The translations under genes and the position numbers were made by a program. A stretch of DNA of 64,000 nucleotides from Streptomyces harbinensis (GTDB lineage Bacteria; Actinomycetota; Actinomycetes; Streptomycetales; Streptomycetaceae), in assembly GCF_900116145.1 (NCBI RefSeq), contig NZ_FPAB01000003.1, forward strand, positions 265,822 to 329,821, written 5' to 3'. Below, piece after piece: positions 26,375 through 36,868 of the stretch (the stretch's first letter is position 1; every line of letters begins with the position of its first letter). The notes beneath the pieces are model-generated. The model was not told the origin of the DNA. It saw only the letters and a list, made by a program, of their open reading frames with translations, and ran no database searches.

Positions 26375-28002
26375 TCAGCGGAGTGTGAGCCGCAGCACCG
26401 TGCCCTCGCCGTTCGCCGACAGCAGCAGCGCGCCGTCCGGCGCCACCGCCAGCGCCGCGAACGGGCGCGGCCGGCCCGGTACCCCCGGCACCGGATCCGG
26501 CTCGACCCGGTCGATCCCCGGCGGCAGCCCCACCGGCAGCGCCTCCGCCTCCACCCGGCGCCGCCCCGTCTCCAGGCAGAACCCGGTCAGCCGCCGCGCC
26601 CCGGCCTCCACCACGAACACCTCACCGCCGCGCACCACCAGCCCCTGCGGCGTATCGAGACCGCTCGCGAACACCGTCACCGCACCACCGCTCTCGATCC
26701 GCAGCACCGTGCCCCGCCGGCCCTCGCTCACATAGCCGCGGGCCTCGTCGTCGAACGCCACGTCCACCGGATGACCGAGCCCCGCGGCCAGCACCGTCAG
26801 CCCGCCCGCCGCGTCCACCGCCACCACCCGGCCGGCGCCGGTCTCCGCGACCACCGGCATCCCACCCGCGCCGACCGCCACCCCGGTCGGCAGCGCCAGC
26901 CCCGACGCCCGCAGCTCAAGCGCCCCGCCCCGGGTGTCGCAGGTGTGCACCTCCCCCGTCTCCGACGCCAGATGCAGCAGCCGGCCGGCCGAGGCGATGC
27001 CGTGCGCGCCGTTCATGACGGCCAGCGTGTCCACCCCGCCGTCCGCGAGCCGCCCCACGCGGTAGTGGTCCGCCGCGTACACGGTGCCCGCCGCGTCCGC
27101 CGTCACCCCGAACGGCCCGTTCAGCCCCTGCGGCACCAGCACCGACGCCCCGCCGTCCGGAGCCAGCACGGTGATCCCACCGCCCGCGTAACTCGACACG
27201 TACATCCGGTTCGCCATATCGAACGCCGCGTTGTCGATGCCGTGGATCCCGGTGCTCACCGTCCGGCGCGCCCCGTCCCCGAACACATCGATCCGGGTGA
27301 GCACCCCGCCCATCCCGCCGGAGACGCCCACCAGCATCCCGTCCCGGTCGAACCGCGCCCCCACCGCGCCCGGCACGTCCGCCGCCACCCGCTCCGGCAC
27401 CCCGCCGTCCGGCGGGATGCGCCACAGTTCGCCCGTCACGATCTGCGGGTAGTACAGCAACCCGTCCGGACCCTGCTGCATGGCGTTGCCCATGGCCAGC
27501 CCCTCGGCCACCACCCGCGGACCGCGCGAGCCGTCCGGGAACAGTTCGAGCAGCCGCCCGCCGACCCGCATCTCGTTGACGAACAGCCGGTCCCCGACAC
27601 AGGTGATGCCGTTCGGCACCGTCACCTCGTCCGACACCAGGTGGTACGCCCCGTCCGGAGTGCGCCGCCACACCCGGCCCGGCGGCAGATCGGCGATGTA
27701 CAGCGAGCCGTCCGCGCCGAACGCCACATCGTCCGGCGCCTGCACCGGCCCGTCCAGCGGCACCACCGGCGTGATCTCCCCGGAGGCCGGATCCACCGCG
27801 CTGATCTGCCCGGCCAGGAACTGCGCCACGTACAGCCGGCCGTCCGGGCCGAACGCCACTCCGTTCGAACCCCACAGCGAATTCGGCCGGTTCAGCCGCT
27901 CGACGCGCCAGCGCCGGCTGCGCGGCCGGTGGCGCCCGGCCGGATCGAACCGGCTCGGCACGGACCGCGCCGACAGCGGTACGGCGCGTACGGCGGTGGC
28001 CC

Positions 28003-28006
<4 letters not shown>
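26375..28006 (-). CDS. SMP-30/gluconolactonase-like double beta-propeller protein
   Basis: 543 residues, roughly twice a single SMP-30 domain. Repeated propeller blades such as [59 protein letters not shown] and later [28 protein letters not shown] and [18 protein letters not shown] indicate two propellers (about 35-290 and 290-543). The family includes Ca/Zn-dependent lactonases; here a lactonase would act on the ester or lactone made by the preceding Baeyer-Villiger enzyme. GTG 28006 overlaps the upstream TGA by 4 bp (GTGA), so translation is coupled. Last gene of the P450 operon. Confidence 0.8.
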
Positions 28007-29778
<1,772 letters not shown>

Positions 29779-29834
29779 GCGTCGCCCTTCCGCTGTGGCT
29801 GTGTGGCTCTGTCGCTGTCTTTCTGTTGCTGCCT

Positions 29835-29862
29835 GGTGGCCGGTGGCCGGTGGCCGGTGGCC
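29835..29862. repeat. Four tandem GGTGGCC units
   Basis: Four perfect 7-bp copies, then degenerate copies to about 29890, in the 121-bp gap between the reductase and BVMO genes. This is the only sizeable gap inside an otherwise nearly overlapping operon. Confidence 0.8.
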
Positions 29863-29899
29863 GTTGCCTGGTGCCTGGTGGCCGGTGTCGCCCCGGCCG

Positions 29900-31081
29900 T
29901 CAGGGAACGGCACCGGCGGCGGGCACGGCCTCCCGCCACGGAACGCGGCCGGCGACCGCCTGCCGCCAGCGCCGGACCACCCGCGGCGGCAGCCCGGCCG
30001 CGAGCACCCCGGTCAGCCGCCCGCCCGAGCGGTAGGCGACCAGGAAGCGGCGCGTGGCCAACGCGCCCTCGACGACATCGAGATGTTCGTGACCGCGCAG
30101 GTACCCGTACGCCTGGAGCCGCACGTCGTACTGGTCGGACCAGACATAGGGGACGGGCGCGAACGGCCGGGGCGCGTCCGGCCGCAGCAGATTGCGGGCG
30201 ACGGCGAGCCCCGACTCGGCGGCATGCGTCCGGTGCTCCACCCGCGACGCGGCGCCGGACACCGGATGGCGGACGCGCGCCACATCCCCCGCCCCGTAGA
30301 CCCCGGGCGCCGCGGCCCCGTACATGTCGCACTCCAGGCCGTCACCGACCGGCAGACCGCTGCCGGCCAGCCAGTCGGTGTTCGGCACCGAGCCGATGGC
30401 GGTCAGCACCTCGTCGGCCGCCACGAACGCACCGTCCGCCAGCCGGACCCCGCCCCGGCACACCGCACGCACCGCGACCCCGGTGCGCAGCGTCACCCCG
30501 TGCTCCCGGTGGAGCGCGGCGAGCATCGCCCCGACGGGCGCGCCCACCGTGCGGGCCAGCGGCACCGGCTCCGGCTCCAGCAGCGTGACCTCCACGCCGA
30601 GACCCCGGGCGACCGCGGCGGCCTCCGCGCCGAGGAACCCGGCGCCCACCACGGCGAGATGCCGGCCGGGCCGCAGCCGCTCCCGCAGCGCGAGCGCGTC
30701 CTCCAGCGTGCGCAGCACATGCTGCGGCCCCTCGCCCGGCAGCCGGCGCGGACGGACCCCGGTCGCGATGACCAGCGCGTCGTACGGCAGCCGGTCGCCG
30801 TCCGACAGCGCGACCACCCGGGCCGCCGGGTCGAGGCCGGTGGCGGCGGTGCCCAGCCGCAGATCCAGCCCGAGCGCGGACAGTTCGGCGGGGGTGCGCA
30901 GCACCAGCCGGTCCGGCTCCCACGCCCCGGCCAGCAGCTGTTTGGACAACGGCGGCCGGTCGTACGGCGGATGCGGTTCCGCCCCGACCAGGGTCAGCGT
31001 GCCGTCGTACCCCTCGCGGCGCAGCGCGTCGACGGCGGCCAGCCCGGCCGCCGAGGCGCCCACCACCACGACCCGGGTCAC
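29900..31081 (-). CDS. FAD-dependent ferredoxin reductase of the P450 system
   Basis: 393 residues. Two Rossmann motifs, [18 protein letters not shown] near the N-terminus and [19 protein letters not shown] near 145, flank the class motif [22 protein letters not shown] follows near 275, and the C-terminal segment [21 protein letters not shown] matches putidaredoxin-reductase/rhodocoxin-reductase types. It passes electrons from NAD(P)H to the adjacent [3Fe-4S]-type ferredoxin. GTG 31081 overlaps the ferredoxin TGA by 4 bp, so the two are translationally coupled. Confidence 0.9.
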   Translation of the reverse strand: MTRVVVVGASAAGLAAVDALRREGYDGTLTLVGAEPHPPYDRPPLSKQLLAGAWEPDRLVLRTPAELSALGLDLRLGTAATGLDPAARVVALSDGDRLPYDALVIATGVRPRRLPGEGPQHVLRTLEDALALRERLRPGRHLAVVGAGFLGAEAAAVARGLGVEVTLLEPEPVPLARTVGAPVGAMLAALHREHGVTLRTGVAVRAVCRGGVRLADGAFVAADEVLTAIGSVPNTDWLAGSGLPVGDGLECDMYGAAAPGVYGAGDVARVRHPVSGAASRVEHRTHAAESGLAVARNLLRPDAPRPFAPVPYVWSDQYDVRLQAYGYLRGHEHLDVVEGALATRRFLVAYRSGGRLTGVLAAGLPPRVVRRWRQAVAGRVPWREAVPAAGAVP

Positions 31082-31275
31082 TCCAGGACCAGCCGGATCG
31101 CCGCCGCCGGGCACACCGCCGCGGCCTCCCGCACCGCGTCGTGCAGCGCCGGTGCCGGGGCGGCGTCCAGCACGATCACCACCCCGTCCTCGTCGCGCTG
31201 GTCGAAGACCTCGGGGGAGGCCACGACGCACTGACCGGACGCGACGCACTTGGGCTCGTCGATTTCCACACGCAT
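31078..31275 (-). CDS. [3Fe-4S]-type ferredoxin for P450
   Basis: 65 residues, MRVEIDEPKCVASGQCVVASPEVFDQ, with Cys at 10, 16 and a final CP near 55: the C-x5-C...CP pattern lacks the second cysteine of the 4Fe motif, as in Streptomyces SoyB/FdxP-type ferredoxins. It carries electrons from the reductase downstream to the P450 upstream. Start ATG 31275 is 28 bp after the P450 stop. Confidence 0.9.
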   Translation of the reverse strand: MRVEIDEPKCVASGQCVVASPEVFDQRDEDGVVIVLDAAPAPALHDAVREAAAVCPAAAIRLVLE

Positions 31276-31303
31276 GAGGGGACTCCTCGAACGGGACGGG
31301 CCG

Positions 31304-32527
31304 TCACCAGGTGACGGGCAGGGCACGGACGCCGTAGGTGATGCCGTCCGGCAGGAACTCGATCTCCTCGAACGGGACCGCCAGACGCAGGGTGGGGATC
31401 CGGCGGTAGAGGGTGCCGTACACCACCTGGAGTTCGAGCCGGGCCAGCGACTGGCCCAGGCACTGGTGCGGGCCGTAGCCGAACGCCTGGTGGTGACGGG
31501 CCGGGCGGTCCGGGTCCAGCGCGGCTGGGTCGCCGGTGAAGGCGTCCGGATCGCGATTGGCGGCGGCCAGATCGAACAGCAGCCCGTCACCGGCCCGGAT
31601 CGTGGCGCCGCCGATCTCGATGTCGGCCAGGGCGACCCGGCGGAGGGCGGAGTCGACGATGGTGAGGTAGCGCAGCAACTCCTCGACGGCGCCGGCGACC
31701 GCCTTCGGGTCCTCCGACCGCTCGCGCAGCGCGGCCAGCCGGCCGGGGTCGCGCAGCAGCGCCAGGGTGCCCAGCGAGATCATGGTGGCCGTCGTCTCGT
31801 GCCCGGCGATCAGCAGGGCCACGCCCATGTGCACGGCCTCGTCGTGGCTCATCTCGCCCGCGGTGACGCGGGCGCCCAGGTCGGAGAGCGTGTCGTCGGC
31901 GGGATCGGCCAGCTTCTCGCGGAGCAGCCGGTCCAGATAGCCGATCAGCGCCTGTCCGGCCGCTTCCGCCTCCTCGGGCGGGAGCGAACGGTCCAGCGCC
32001 CGGCTGCTGTTGTGGTGGAAGAACGCGTGATCCCGGTAGGGCACGCCGAGAAGCGCGCAGATGACCAGGGACGGCACGGGCAGCGCCAGCGCGGTCAGCA
32101 GATCGGCGGGCCGGGGGCCGGCCAGCATGTCGTCGATCACCCGGTCGACGATGCCCTGCACGGCCGGGCGCATCGCCTCCACCCGCTTGACGAGGAAGGG
32201 GCCGGTGACCATGCGGCGCAGCCGGGTGTGGTCGGGGGCGTCGGTGTTGGTGACCATCCGCGGGGTGCTGTGGGCACGGCCCGCGCGGTGCGCGGTGACG
32301 TGCGGGAAGCCGGGCCGCCGGTCGTCGATACTGACCCGGGGGTCGTTCAGCAGGGCCCGCTGGTCGGCGTGCCGGGTGATCAGCCACGGCGTACTGCCGT
32401 CCCAGATCCGGACCTTGGCGAGCGGCGCCGCCCGCAGTTCCTCGACGGCGGGCGGCGGATCGAAGGGGCAGCCGGCCGCGCGCGGCATCGGGTAGCCGGG
32501 CACGGTGGCGGTGGGGGAGGTGTCCAT
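31304..32527 (-). CDS. Cytochrome P450
   Basis: 407 residues, soluble bacterial class (CYP105-like appearance). I-helix AGHETTA at 241-247, K-helix E283-x-x-R286, haem-binding loop FGYGPHQCLGQSLAR with Cys356 as thiolate ligand. ATG 32527 is preceded by GAGGAGC. It heads the operon with its own ferredoxin and reductase, so the system is electron-transfer self-sufficient. Neighbouring BVMO and SMP30 genes suggest its hydroxylated product is oxidised further to a lactone. The 74-bp upstream gap contains symmetric CTGAC/GTCAG half-sites. Confidence 0.92.
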   Translation of the reverse strand: MDTSPTATVPGYPMPRAAGCPFDPPPAVEELRAAPLAKVRIWDGSTPWLITRHADQRALLNDPRVSIDDRRPGFPHVTAHRAGRAHSTPRMVTNTDAPDHTRLRRMVTGPFLVKRVEAMRPAVQGIVDRVIDDMLAGPRPADLLTALALPVPSLVICALLGVPYRDHAFFHHNSSRALDRSLPPEEAEAAGQALIGYLDRLLREKLADPADDTLSDLGARVTAGEMSHDEAVHMGVALLIAGHETTATMISLGTLALLRDPGRLAALRERSEDPKAVAGAVEELLRYLTIVDSALRRVALADIEIGGATIRAGDGLLFDLAAANRDPDAFTGDPAALDPDRPARHHQAFGYGPHQCLGQSLARLELQVVYGTLYRRIPTLRLAVPFEEIEFLPDGITYGVRALPVTW

Positions 32528-32587
32528 GGGGCTCCTCGGGTGGGGGTGCACCGGGGTGGGGGGCCGGCTTCAGGCAACCCCATGGAG

Positions 32588-32614
32588 CTGACACATCGCG
32601 GTCAGTTACCTGAC
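32588..32614. promoter_or_regulatory. CTGAC/GTCAG half-sites upstream of the P450 operon
   Basis: CTGAC (32588-32592), GTCAG (32601-32605) and CTGAC (32610-32614) give two overlapping inverted repeats spanning the response-regulator stop codon and the P450 leader. They may be binding sites for the adjacent response regulator or another factor; evidence is symmetry and position only. Confidence 0.35.
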
Positions 32615-33426
32615 GGCAGCCTGACGTGGCACAGGTCACAGTGCGCGGAGGTCTCGGCGGCGCGGCGGCCGAGCCAGTAACCGAAGCCGCGCCGGGTGTG
32701 GATGAGCGCCGGCCCCTCCCGGTCCACCTTGTGCCGCAGCCGGGACACCAGCTTCTCGATGGCGTTGCCGGCCCGGAACTCGCCCCAGACGTGGCGGCAG
32801 ATCTGCTCCTTGGACAGCACCTGCCCGGCGTGCACGAGGAGATGGCGCAGCAGCCGGTACTCGGCCGGCGTCAGATGCAGCGGACGCGGGCCGCGCCGCG
32901 CCTGGCAGGTGGTGTCGTCCAGTACCAGATCGGCGTAGTGCGGGGCCCGCTGGTCGCCCGGCCGGCTGCCGGGGCCCCGGCCGCGCAGCAGCATCCGGGT
33001 CCTGGCCAGTACTTCGGGGATGCGGAGCGGCTTGGTGACGTAGTCCTCGGCGGCGGCGCGGGTGCCGAGCCCCGGCAGCAGCTGGAAGAGGGAGTCGCAG
33101 TCGATGAGGAAGAGGATCGGCAGCCGTAAGGTCACCGGCTGCCGCTGCCGGGCGAGCCGGTGCAGCCGGGGGAGCGCGATGTCCAGGACGAGCAGGTCGT
33201 AGCGGCGCCGGGCGAGCCGGAACGCCGCGTCGTCGCCGTTGCCCGCCCCGTCGACCCGGTAGCCGGCCAGTTCGAGGGTGGTGGTGAGGAGTTCGGCACT
33301 GGGCGGATCGCCGGAGAGGATGAGGAGCTGCTCCCCGTCCCCCCGCACCGGCGGTGCCTTCACGGATGTGCCTGTCTGGGGTGCCTGCGGTGTCTGCGGT
33401 GCCTGGGTTTCCTGGAAAGCCTGCAT
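32602..33426 (-). CDS. Atypical OmpR-type response regulator, orphan
   Basis: 274 residues. Receiver domain at about 30-150, winged-helix OmpR output domain at about 165-250 (PLHLTPAEYRLLRHLLVHAGQVLSKEQICRHVW, LVSRLRHKVDREGPALIHTRRGFGYWL). The usual acidic pair near the first strand reads SGDPP, so one acid is missing; the phosphoacceptor Asp (LLVLDIALP) and the Lys (YVTKPL) remain. No histidine kinase is nearby. A Gln/Pro/Thr-rich tail of 25 residues begins the protein. Position 74 bp upstream of the P450 on the same strand suggests it controls, or is co-transcribed with, that operon. Confidence 0.85.
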   Translation of the reverse strand: MQAFQETQAPQTPQAPQTGTSVKAPPVRGDGEQLLILSGDPPSAELLTTTLELAGYRVDGAGNGDDAAFRLARRRYDLLVLDIALPRLHRLARQRQPVTLRLPILFLIDCDSLFQLLPGLGTRAAAEDYVTKPLRIPEVLARTRMLLRGRGPGSRPGDQRAPHYADLVLDDTTCQARRGPRPLHLTPAEYRLLRHLLVHAGQVLSKEQICRHVWGEFRAGNAIEKLVSRLRHKVDREGPALIHTRRGFGYWLGRRAAETSAHCDLCHVRLPSGN

Positions 33427-33548
33427 GAAAGCCCGTTCGGAAGGAGCACTGGGACGTCACGGCGCGGGGAGGGGGACGGGTGGGGAGCGGGGGCGGCGTC
33501 GGGGACGGGTCGTCGGACAGGGGCGGTGGTGCGGTCGGGCGCGGCGGG

Positions 33549-34064
33549 TCAGCCGGGGTGGGGGGCCCCGCTCTCCTCGCCGAGGGAGTCGGCGTGATCG
33601 AGGAAGTCGTCCACCATTCTGTTGAACAGACGGGCCAGCTCCCGGAGTTCCTCGGGCGTCCAGTCCGCGAGCGCCGCCTCCATGCTGTGGCCGGCCACCT
33701 CCCGCATGCGCCGCACCGCGTCCCGGCCGGCCTCGGTGATCCGGATGCGCTGGGCGCGCCGGTCCTCGGGGTCGGCGACCCGGGTGAGATAGCCGGCTCG
33801 CTGGAGGTGCTGCGCCTGCCGGGTGACGTGGGAGGCCTCCACGGACATCCGGGCGGCCAGCTCGCTGGGCCGCATCGGCTCGGCCTCGGCCACCTGCCGC
33901 AGCAGGGCGGCACCGGCCCGGTCGAGGGGGACGCCGGCCAGTGCCATCAGCCGGGTGTGCTGACGGGCGCGGGCGTTGAGGTACGTGATGCGGTTGAGGG
34001 CGCTCTCGATGGCCAGCACTTCGGGTGACGGGCCACCGGAGGGGGACGGGGTGGGGACGGTCAT
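33549..34064 (-). CDS. MarR-family transcriptional regulator
   Basis: 171 residues with the winged helix LDRAGAALLRQVAEAEPMRPSELAARMSVEASHVTRQAQHLQRAGYLTRVADPEDRRAQRIRITEAG near 48-113. The wing motif DPEDRR is the MarR hallmark. Divergent from the SDR gene, with three near-identical 13-bp sites in the shared promoter region, so it most likely represses both itself and the SDR. A phenolic or terpenoid ligand would be usual, but nothing here identifies it. Confidence 0.88.
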   Translation of the reverse strand: MTVPTPSPSGGPSPEVLAIESALNRITYLNARARQHTRLMALAGVPLDRAGAALLRQVAEAEPMRPSELAARMSVEASHVTRQAQHLQRAGYLTRVADPEDRRAQRIRITEAGRDAVRRMREVAGHSMEAALADWTPEELRELARLFNRMVDDFLDHADSLGEESGAPHPG

Positions 34065-34084
34065 GGGTCCACTTTACCTTGTCT

Positions 34085-34156
34085 TTGCCTGAGTCAAGCA
34101 ATGTGAGCCCCGTGATTGTTTGACTCAGGCAAGCTCATCATGTTTGCCTAAGTCAA
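34085..34156. promoter_or_regulatory. Three MarR-type sites between marR and SDR genes
   Basis: TTGCCTGAGTCAA (34085-34097), its exact reverse complement TTGACTCAGGCAA (34120-34132), and TTGCCTAAGTCAA (34144-34156). Spacing between centres is 35 and 24 bp. The divergent arrangement and the near-palindromic TTG(A/C)CTnAG(T/G)CAA form are typical of MarR operators. Confidence 0.78.
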
Positions 34157-34346
34157 GTAAGGCACTTCCCGGTCGCGGGCCATCCCAGACCTCCGGAAGT
34201 ACCGGAACACCAGTTCCCCCGGACGGCCGCCCACGAGCGGGGGCGGCCCGCGCCGGAGCCCGCCCGGCGGGCCCCGGCCCGGCTCCCGGGCCCGGTCTGC
34301 GCGGGCCCGGGAGCCCTCACCGGCCACCCAGCAGGAGGAGAGCGAC

Positions 34347-35111
34347 ATGAGCAGCACCGGCCTCAGCGGCAAGAGCGTGATCGTCACCGGCGGAGCCTCC
34401 GGCATCGGCCGGGCCGCCGCCGAACGCTTCGCCGCCGAAGGCGCCCGCGTCGTCGTCGCCGACCTCGACGCCGACGCGGCGGCCCGGGTCGTCGGCGCCA
34501 TCGAGGACGCCGGCGGCACGGCCCGCGCCGTCATCGGCGACCTGAGCGATCAGCGCGTGGTGGACGAGACCGTCACCACCGCCGTCGCGGCACACGGCGG
34601 CGTGGACGTCCTGGTCAACAACGCGGGAATCATGGACCGGATGTCCGCCCTCGGCGAGACCGACGACACCGAGTGGGAGCGGGTCATCCGCGTCAACCTC
34701 ACCGCCCCCTTCCTCCTCACCCGCGCCGCCCTCCCGCACCTCCTGGAACGGGACGGCGCCGCCATCGTCTTCACCGCCTCCGAGGCGAGCCTGCGCGGCA
34801 GCGCGGCGGGCGCGGCGTACACGGCCGCCAAGCACGGCATCGCCGGACTGACCAAGTCCCTCGCCGTGACGTACCGCGCCCAGGGGCTGCGCACCAACGC
34901 GATAGCCCCCGGCGGCACGGCCACCGGCATGCGGGTCAACCCGAGCCCCGAAGCCCTCGGCCCGCGCACCCTCGCCCCGTACATCAGCCTGGCGGGCAAG
35001 GTCTCGGACCCGGCAGAACAAGCCGCCACGATCGTCTTCCTCGCCTCGGACGCGGCCAGCAACATCAACGGCGCGATCCTGCCGGTGGACAACGGCTGGG
35101 CGGCTGTCTGA
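34347..35111 (+). CDS. SDR-family oxidoreductase
   Basis: 254 residues, classical short-chain dehydrogenase: TGGASGIGRAAAE cofactor motif at 12-24, DLDAD after strand 2 (favours NAD over NADP), NNAG at 91-94, and active-site AAYTAAKHG with the Tyr-x3-Lys pair. ATG 34347 is preceded by AGGAGGAGAG. It could oxidise the alcohol formed by the P450 to the ketone used by the BVMO. This link is inferred from proximity and the shared MarR region, since it is not in the P450 operon itself. Its stop is immediately followed by a G-quadruplex-like tract and the long inverted repeat. Confidence 0.88.
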   Translation: MSSTGLSGKSVIVTGGASGIGRAAAERFAAEGARVVVADLDADAAARVVGAIEDAGGTARAVIGDLSDQRVVDETVTTAVAAHGGVDVLVNNAGIMDRMSALGETDDTEWERVIRVNLTAPFLLTRAALPHLLERDGAAIVFTASEASLRGSAAGAAYTAAKHGIAGLTKSLAVTYRAQGLRTNAIAPGGTATGMRVNPSPEALGPRTLAPYISLAGKVSDPAEQAATIVFLASDAASNINGAILPVDNGWAAV

Positions 35112-35112
35112 G

Positions 35113-35593
35113 GGTGGGGTGGGTGGGGCCTTGGTGGGTTGCGAGGTTGCTCCTGGTTCGGTGGGTGGGTGCGGGTTCATGCGGCACGGGAGGGTGGGGG
35201 GTTGTTGTTTCGTGTCCCCATGCCCTGTCCGCCGTCGCGGGGTTGGGGTTACGACAAGGCAGCGGCGGGAGGGGTGGGGTGGTGGGTGGCCCCGCCGTCG
35301 TGACCGAGGCGGGTGCTCGACCCGATGCGGGTTCCGCCTGCCCGGCGCAGGGACTGACCAGTGGTCTAGGGACGGTTCGTGGGTGGGGGTCCGCGTAGCG
35401 CGCACCTGCCCTGGCCGCACGTCCGTGCGGTGCTGCGGGTTCGCTGGGCTGATGTTCTCGCGGATGATCCACCATCGCTCCGCCCGGGGTGATCGGCCGC
35501 CGCGCCACCTGACGCGGGGCCCACCGGTTTCGCCCCCGACGCCCATCCCGGACCGGGGTTGGTCGTGTCACGGGCACCTGCTGCCGCGAACGG
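35113..35593 (+). repeat. Long inverted repeat, left arm
   Basis: About 480 bp starting within two bases of the SDR stop. It matches the right arm (35895-36366) in inverted orientation with about 95 percent identity, including one stretch of 128 identical bases (35369-35496). It contains G-rich tracts at 35112-35128 and around 35270-35288, and a hairpin CCGCAC-GTCC-GTGCGG. Open frames exist on both strands but show no recognisable protein. No transposase or target duplication is visible. Confidence 0.85.
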
Positions 35594-35894
35594 GTTGGGG
35601 CAGGCTGTCATGGTGGCCGTTTCGGGTGCGATCGGAGGTGATCGGTTGCGACAGGCCCGGGGGAAGGGCAGACCTTGGGCCTTGGCTTCGTTCGCGATGG
35701 AAAACAGCGAGTTGACCCGGCCCGGAGCAGGCTTCCGGCATCAGAACTCATCGCGAACGTCATCCCGGCGCCCAGTCCACCCGGACCTGCCCCGCACGCT
35801 GACCGGGCCCGACCACCCATGACCGGAGACGACCACGGCACTGATCACAACCGACCGGCCACACCCCGGAGAGCAAGGAGACCTCCCAGAGCAG
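35594..35894. other. Spacer between the inverted repeat arms
   Basis: About 300 bp unique to the loop, lower in GC than surrounding genes. It holds its own 10-bp inverted repeat GTTCGCGATG (35690-35699) / CATCGCGAAC (35749-35758). No convincing gene or RNA family recognised. Confidence 0.6.
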
Positions 35895-36366
35895 CCGTTC
35901 GCGGCAGCAGGTGCCCGTGACACGACCAACCCCGGTCCGGGATGGGCGTCGGCGGCGAAACCGGTGGGCCCCGCGTCAGGTGGCGCGGCACCCGATCACC
36001 CCGGGCGGAGCGATGGTGGATCATCCGCGAGAACATCAGCCCAGCGAACCCGCAGCACCGCACGGACGTGCGGCCAGGGCAGGTGCGCGCTACGCGGACC
36101 CCCACCCACGAACCGTCCCAAGACCACCCGCCAGTCCCTGCGCCGGGCAGGCAGAACCCGCATCCGCACGAGCACCCGCCTCGGTCACGACGGCGGGGCC
36201 ACCCACCACCCCACCCCCCCCCCCGCTGCCTTGTCGTAACCCCAACCCCGCAAGCACGTACAGGGCATGGGGACACGAAAGGTAAGGGCCCACCCTCCCG
36301 TGCCGCATGAACCCGCACCCACCCACCCCACCAGGAGCAACCTCGCAACCCACCAAGGCCCCCACC
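35895..36366 (-). repeat. Long inverted repeat, right arm
   Basis: Reverse-complement copy of 35113-35593, with the 128-bp identical block at 35992-36119. It ends eight bases from the RidA stop codon. Read in the sense of RidA it carries the same sequence that follows the SDR gene, so each gene is trailed by the same element in the same sense. The C-rich plus strand (36312-36329) gives a four-tract G-quadruplex motif on the RidA sense strand. Confidence 0.85.
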
Positions 36367-36373
36367 CACCCCG

Positions 36374-36784
36374 TCAGGAGTCCAGGACCGCCGCCACCGC
36401 CTCCACCTCCACCAGCTGGTCGTCGTAGCCCAGCACCGTCACGCCCAGCAGCGTGCTGGGGACGTCGTGGTCGCCGAAGGCGTCGCGTACCACCTCCCAG
36501 GCCGTCACCAGGTCTTCCTGGCGCGAGGATGCGACGAGGACGCGGGTGCTGACGACGTCCGTCAGGGAGGCTCCGGCCGCTGCCAGGGCGGTGCGGAGGT
36601 TCTCCACGCACTTCGCGGCCTGGCCGGCGTAGTCGCCGACCGCTGCCGTGGAGCCGTCCCGGTTCAGCGGGCAGGAACCGGCCGGGAAGATCAGCCGGGC
36701 GCCGGCGGGTGCCACCGACGCGTACGCGTACTCGGCGGCGTCCGAGAGGTCGGCGGAGCGGATCAGGGTGATGGCGGAGGCCAT
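36374..36784 (-). CDS. RidA-family (YjgF/YER057c) imine/enamine deaminase-like protein
   Basis: 136 residues with the Rid fold: LIFPAGSCPLNRDGSTAAVGDYAGQAAKCVENLRTALAAAGASLTDVVSTRVLVAS. The catalytic Arg of RidA is met by VSTRVLV, and the C-terminal glutamate by VEVEAVAAV. Homologues of this subgroup detoxify reactive enamines or act in catabolic pathways. ATG 36784. It stands alone on its strand, convergent with the SDR gene across the long inverted repeat. Confidence 0.85.
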   Translation of the reverse strand: MASAITLIRSADLSDAAEYAYASVAPAGARLIFPAGSCPLNRDGSTAAVGDYAGQAAKCVENLRTALAAAGASLTDVVSTRVLVASSRQEDLVTAWEVVRDAFGDHDVPSTLLGVTVLGYDDQLVEVEAVAAVLDS

Positions 36785-36868
36785 GGGTGTCCCTTCGTGC
36801 GGGTGGGAGGTGTTGATCGTTCAGCCTAGGGATCCGGGGCCTCCGCCGCCCGGGGTTTTCCGACCGGC

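Noticed and set aside
35119..35715. 198-codon frame in the left inverted-repeat arm and its copy at 35845-36369
   Set aside because: The frame is present in both arms only because they are copies; the arms differ by indels in this frame and its codon usage is not that of local genes. No domain is recognisable.
35112..36373. Insertion sequence or transposon
   Set aside because: No transposase frame, no short terminal inverted repeats distinct from the arms, and no target duplication at the outer ends.
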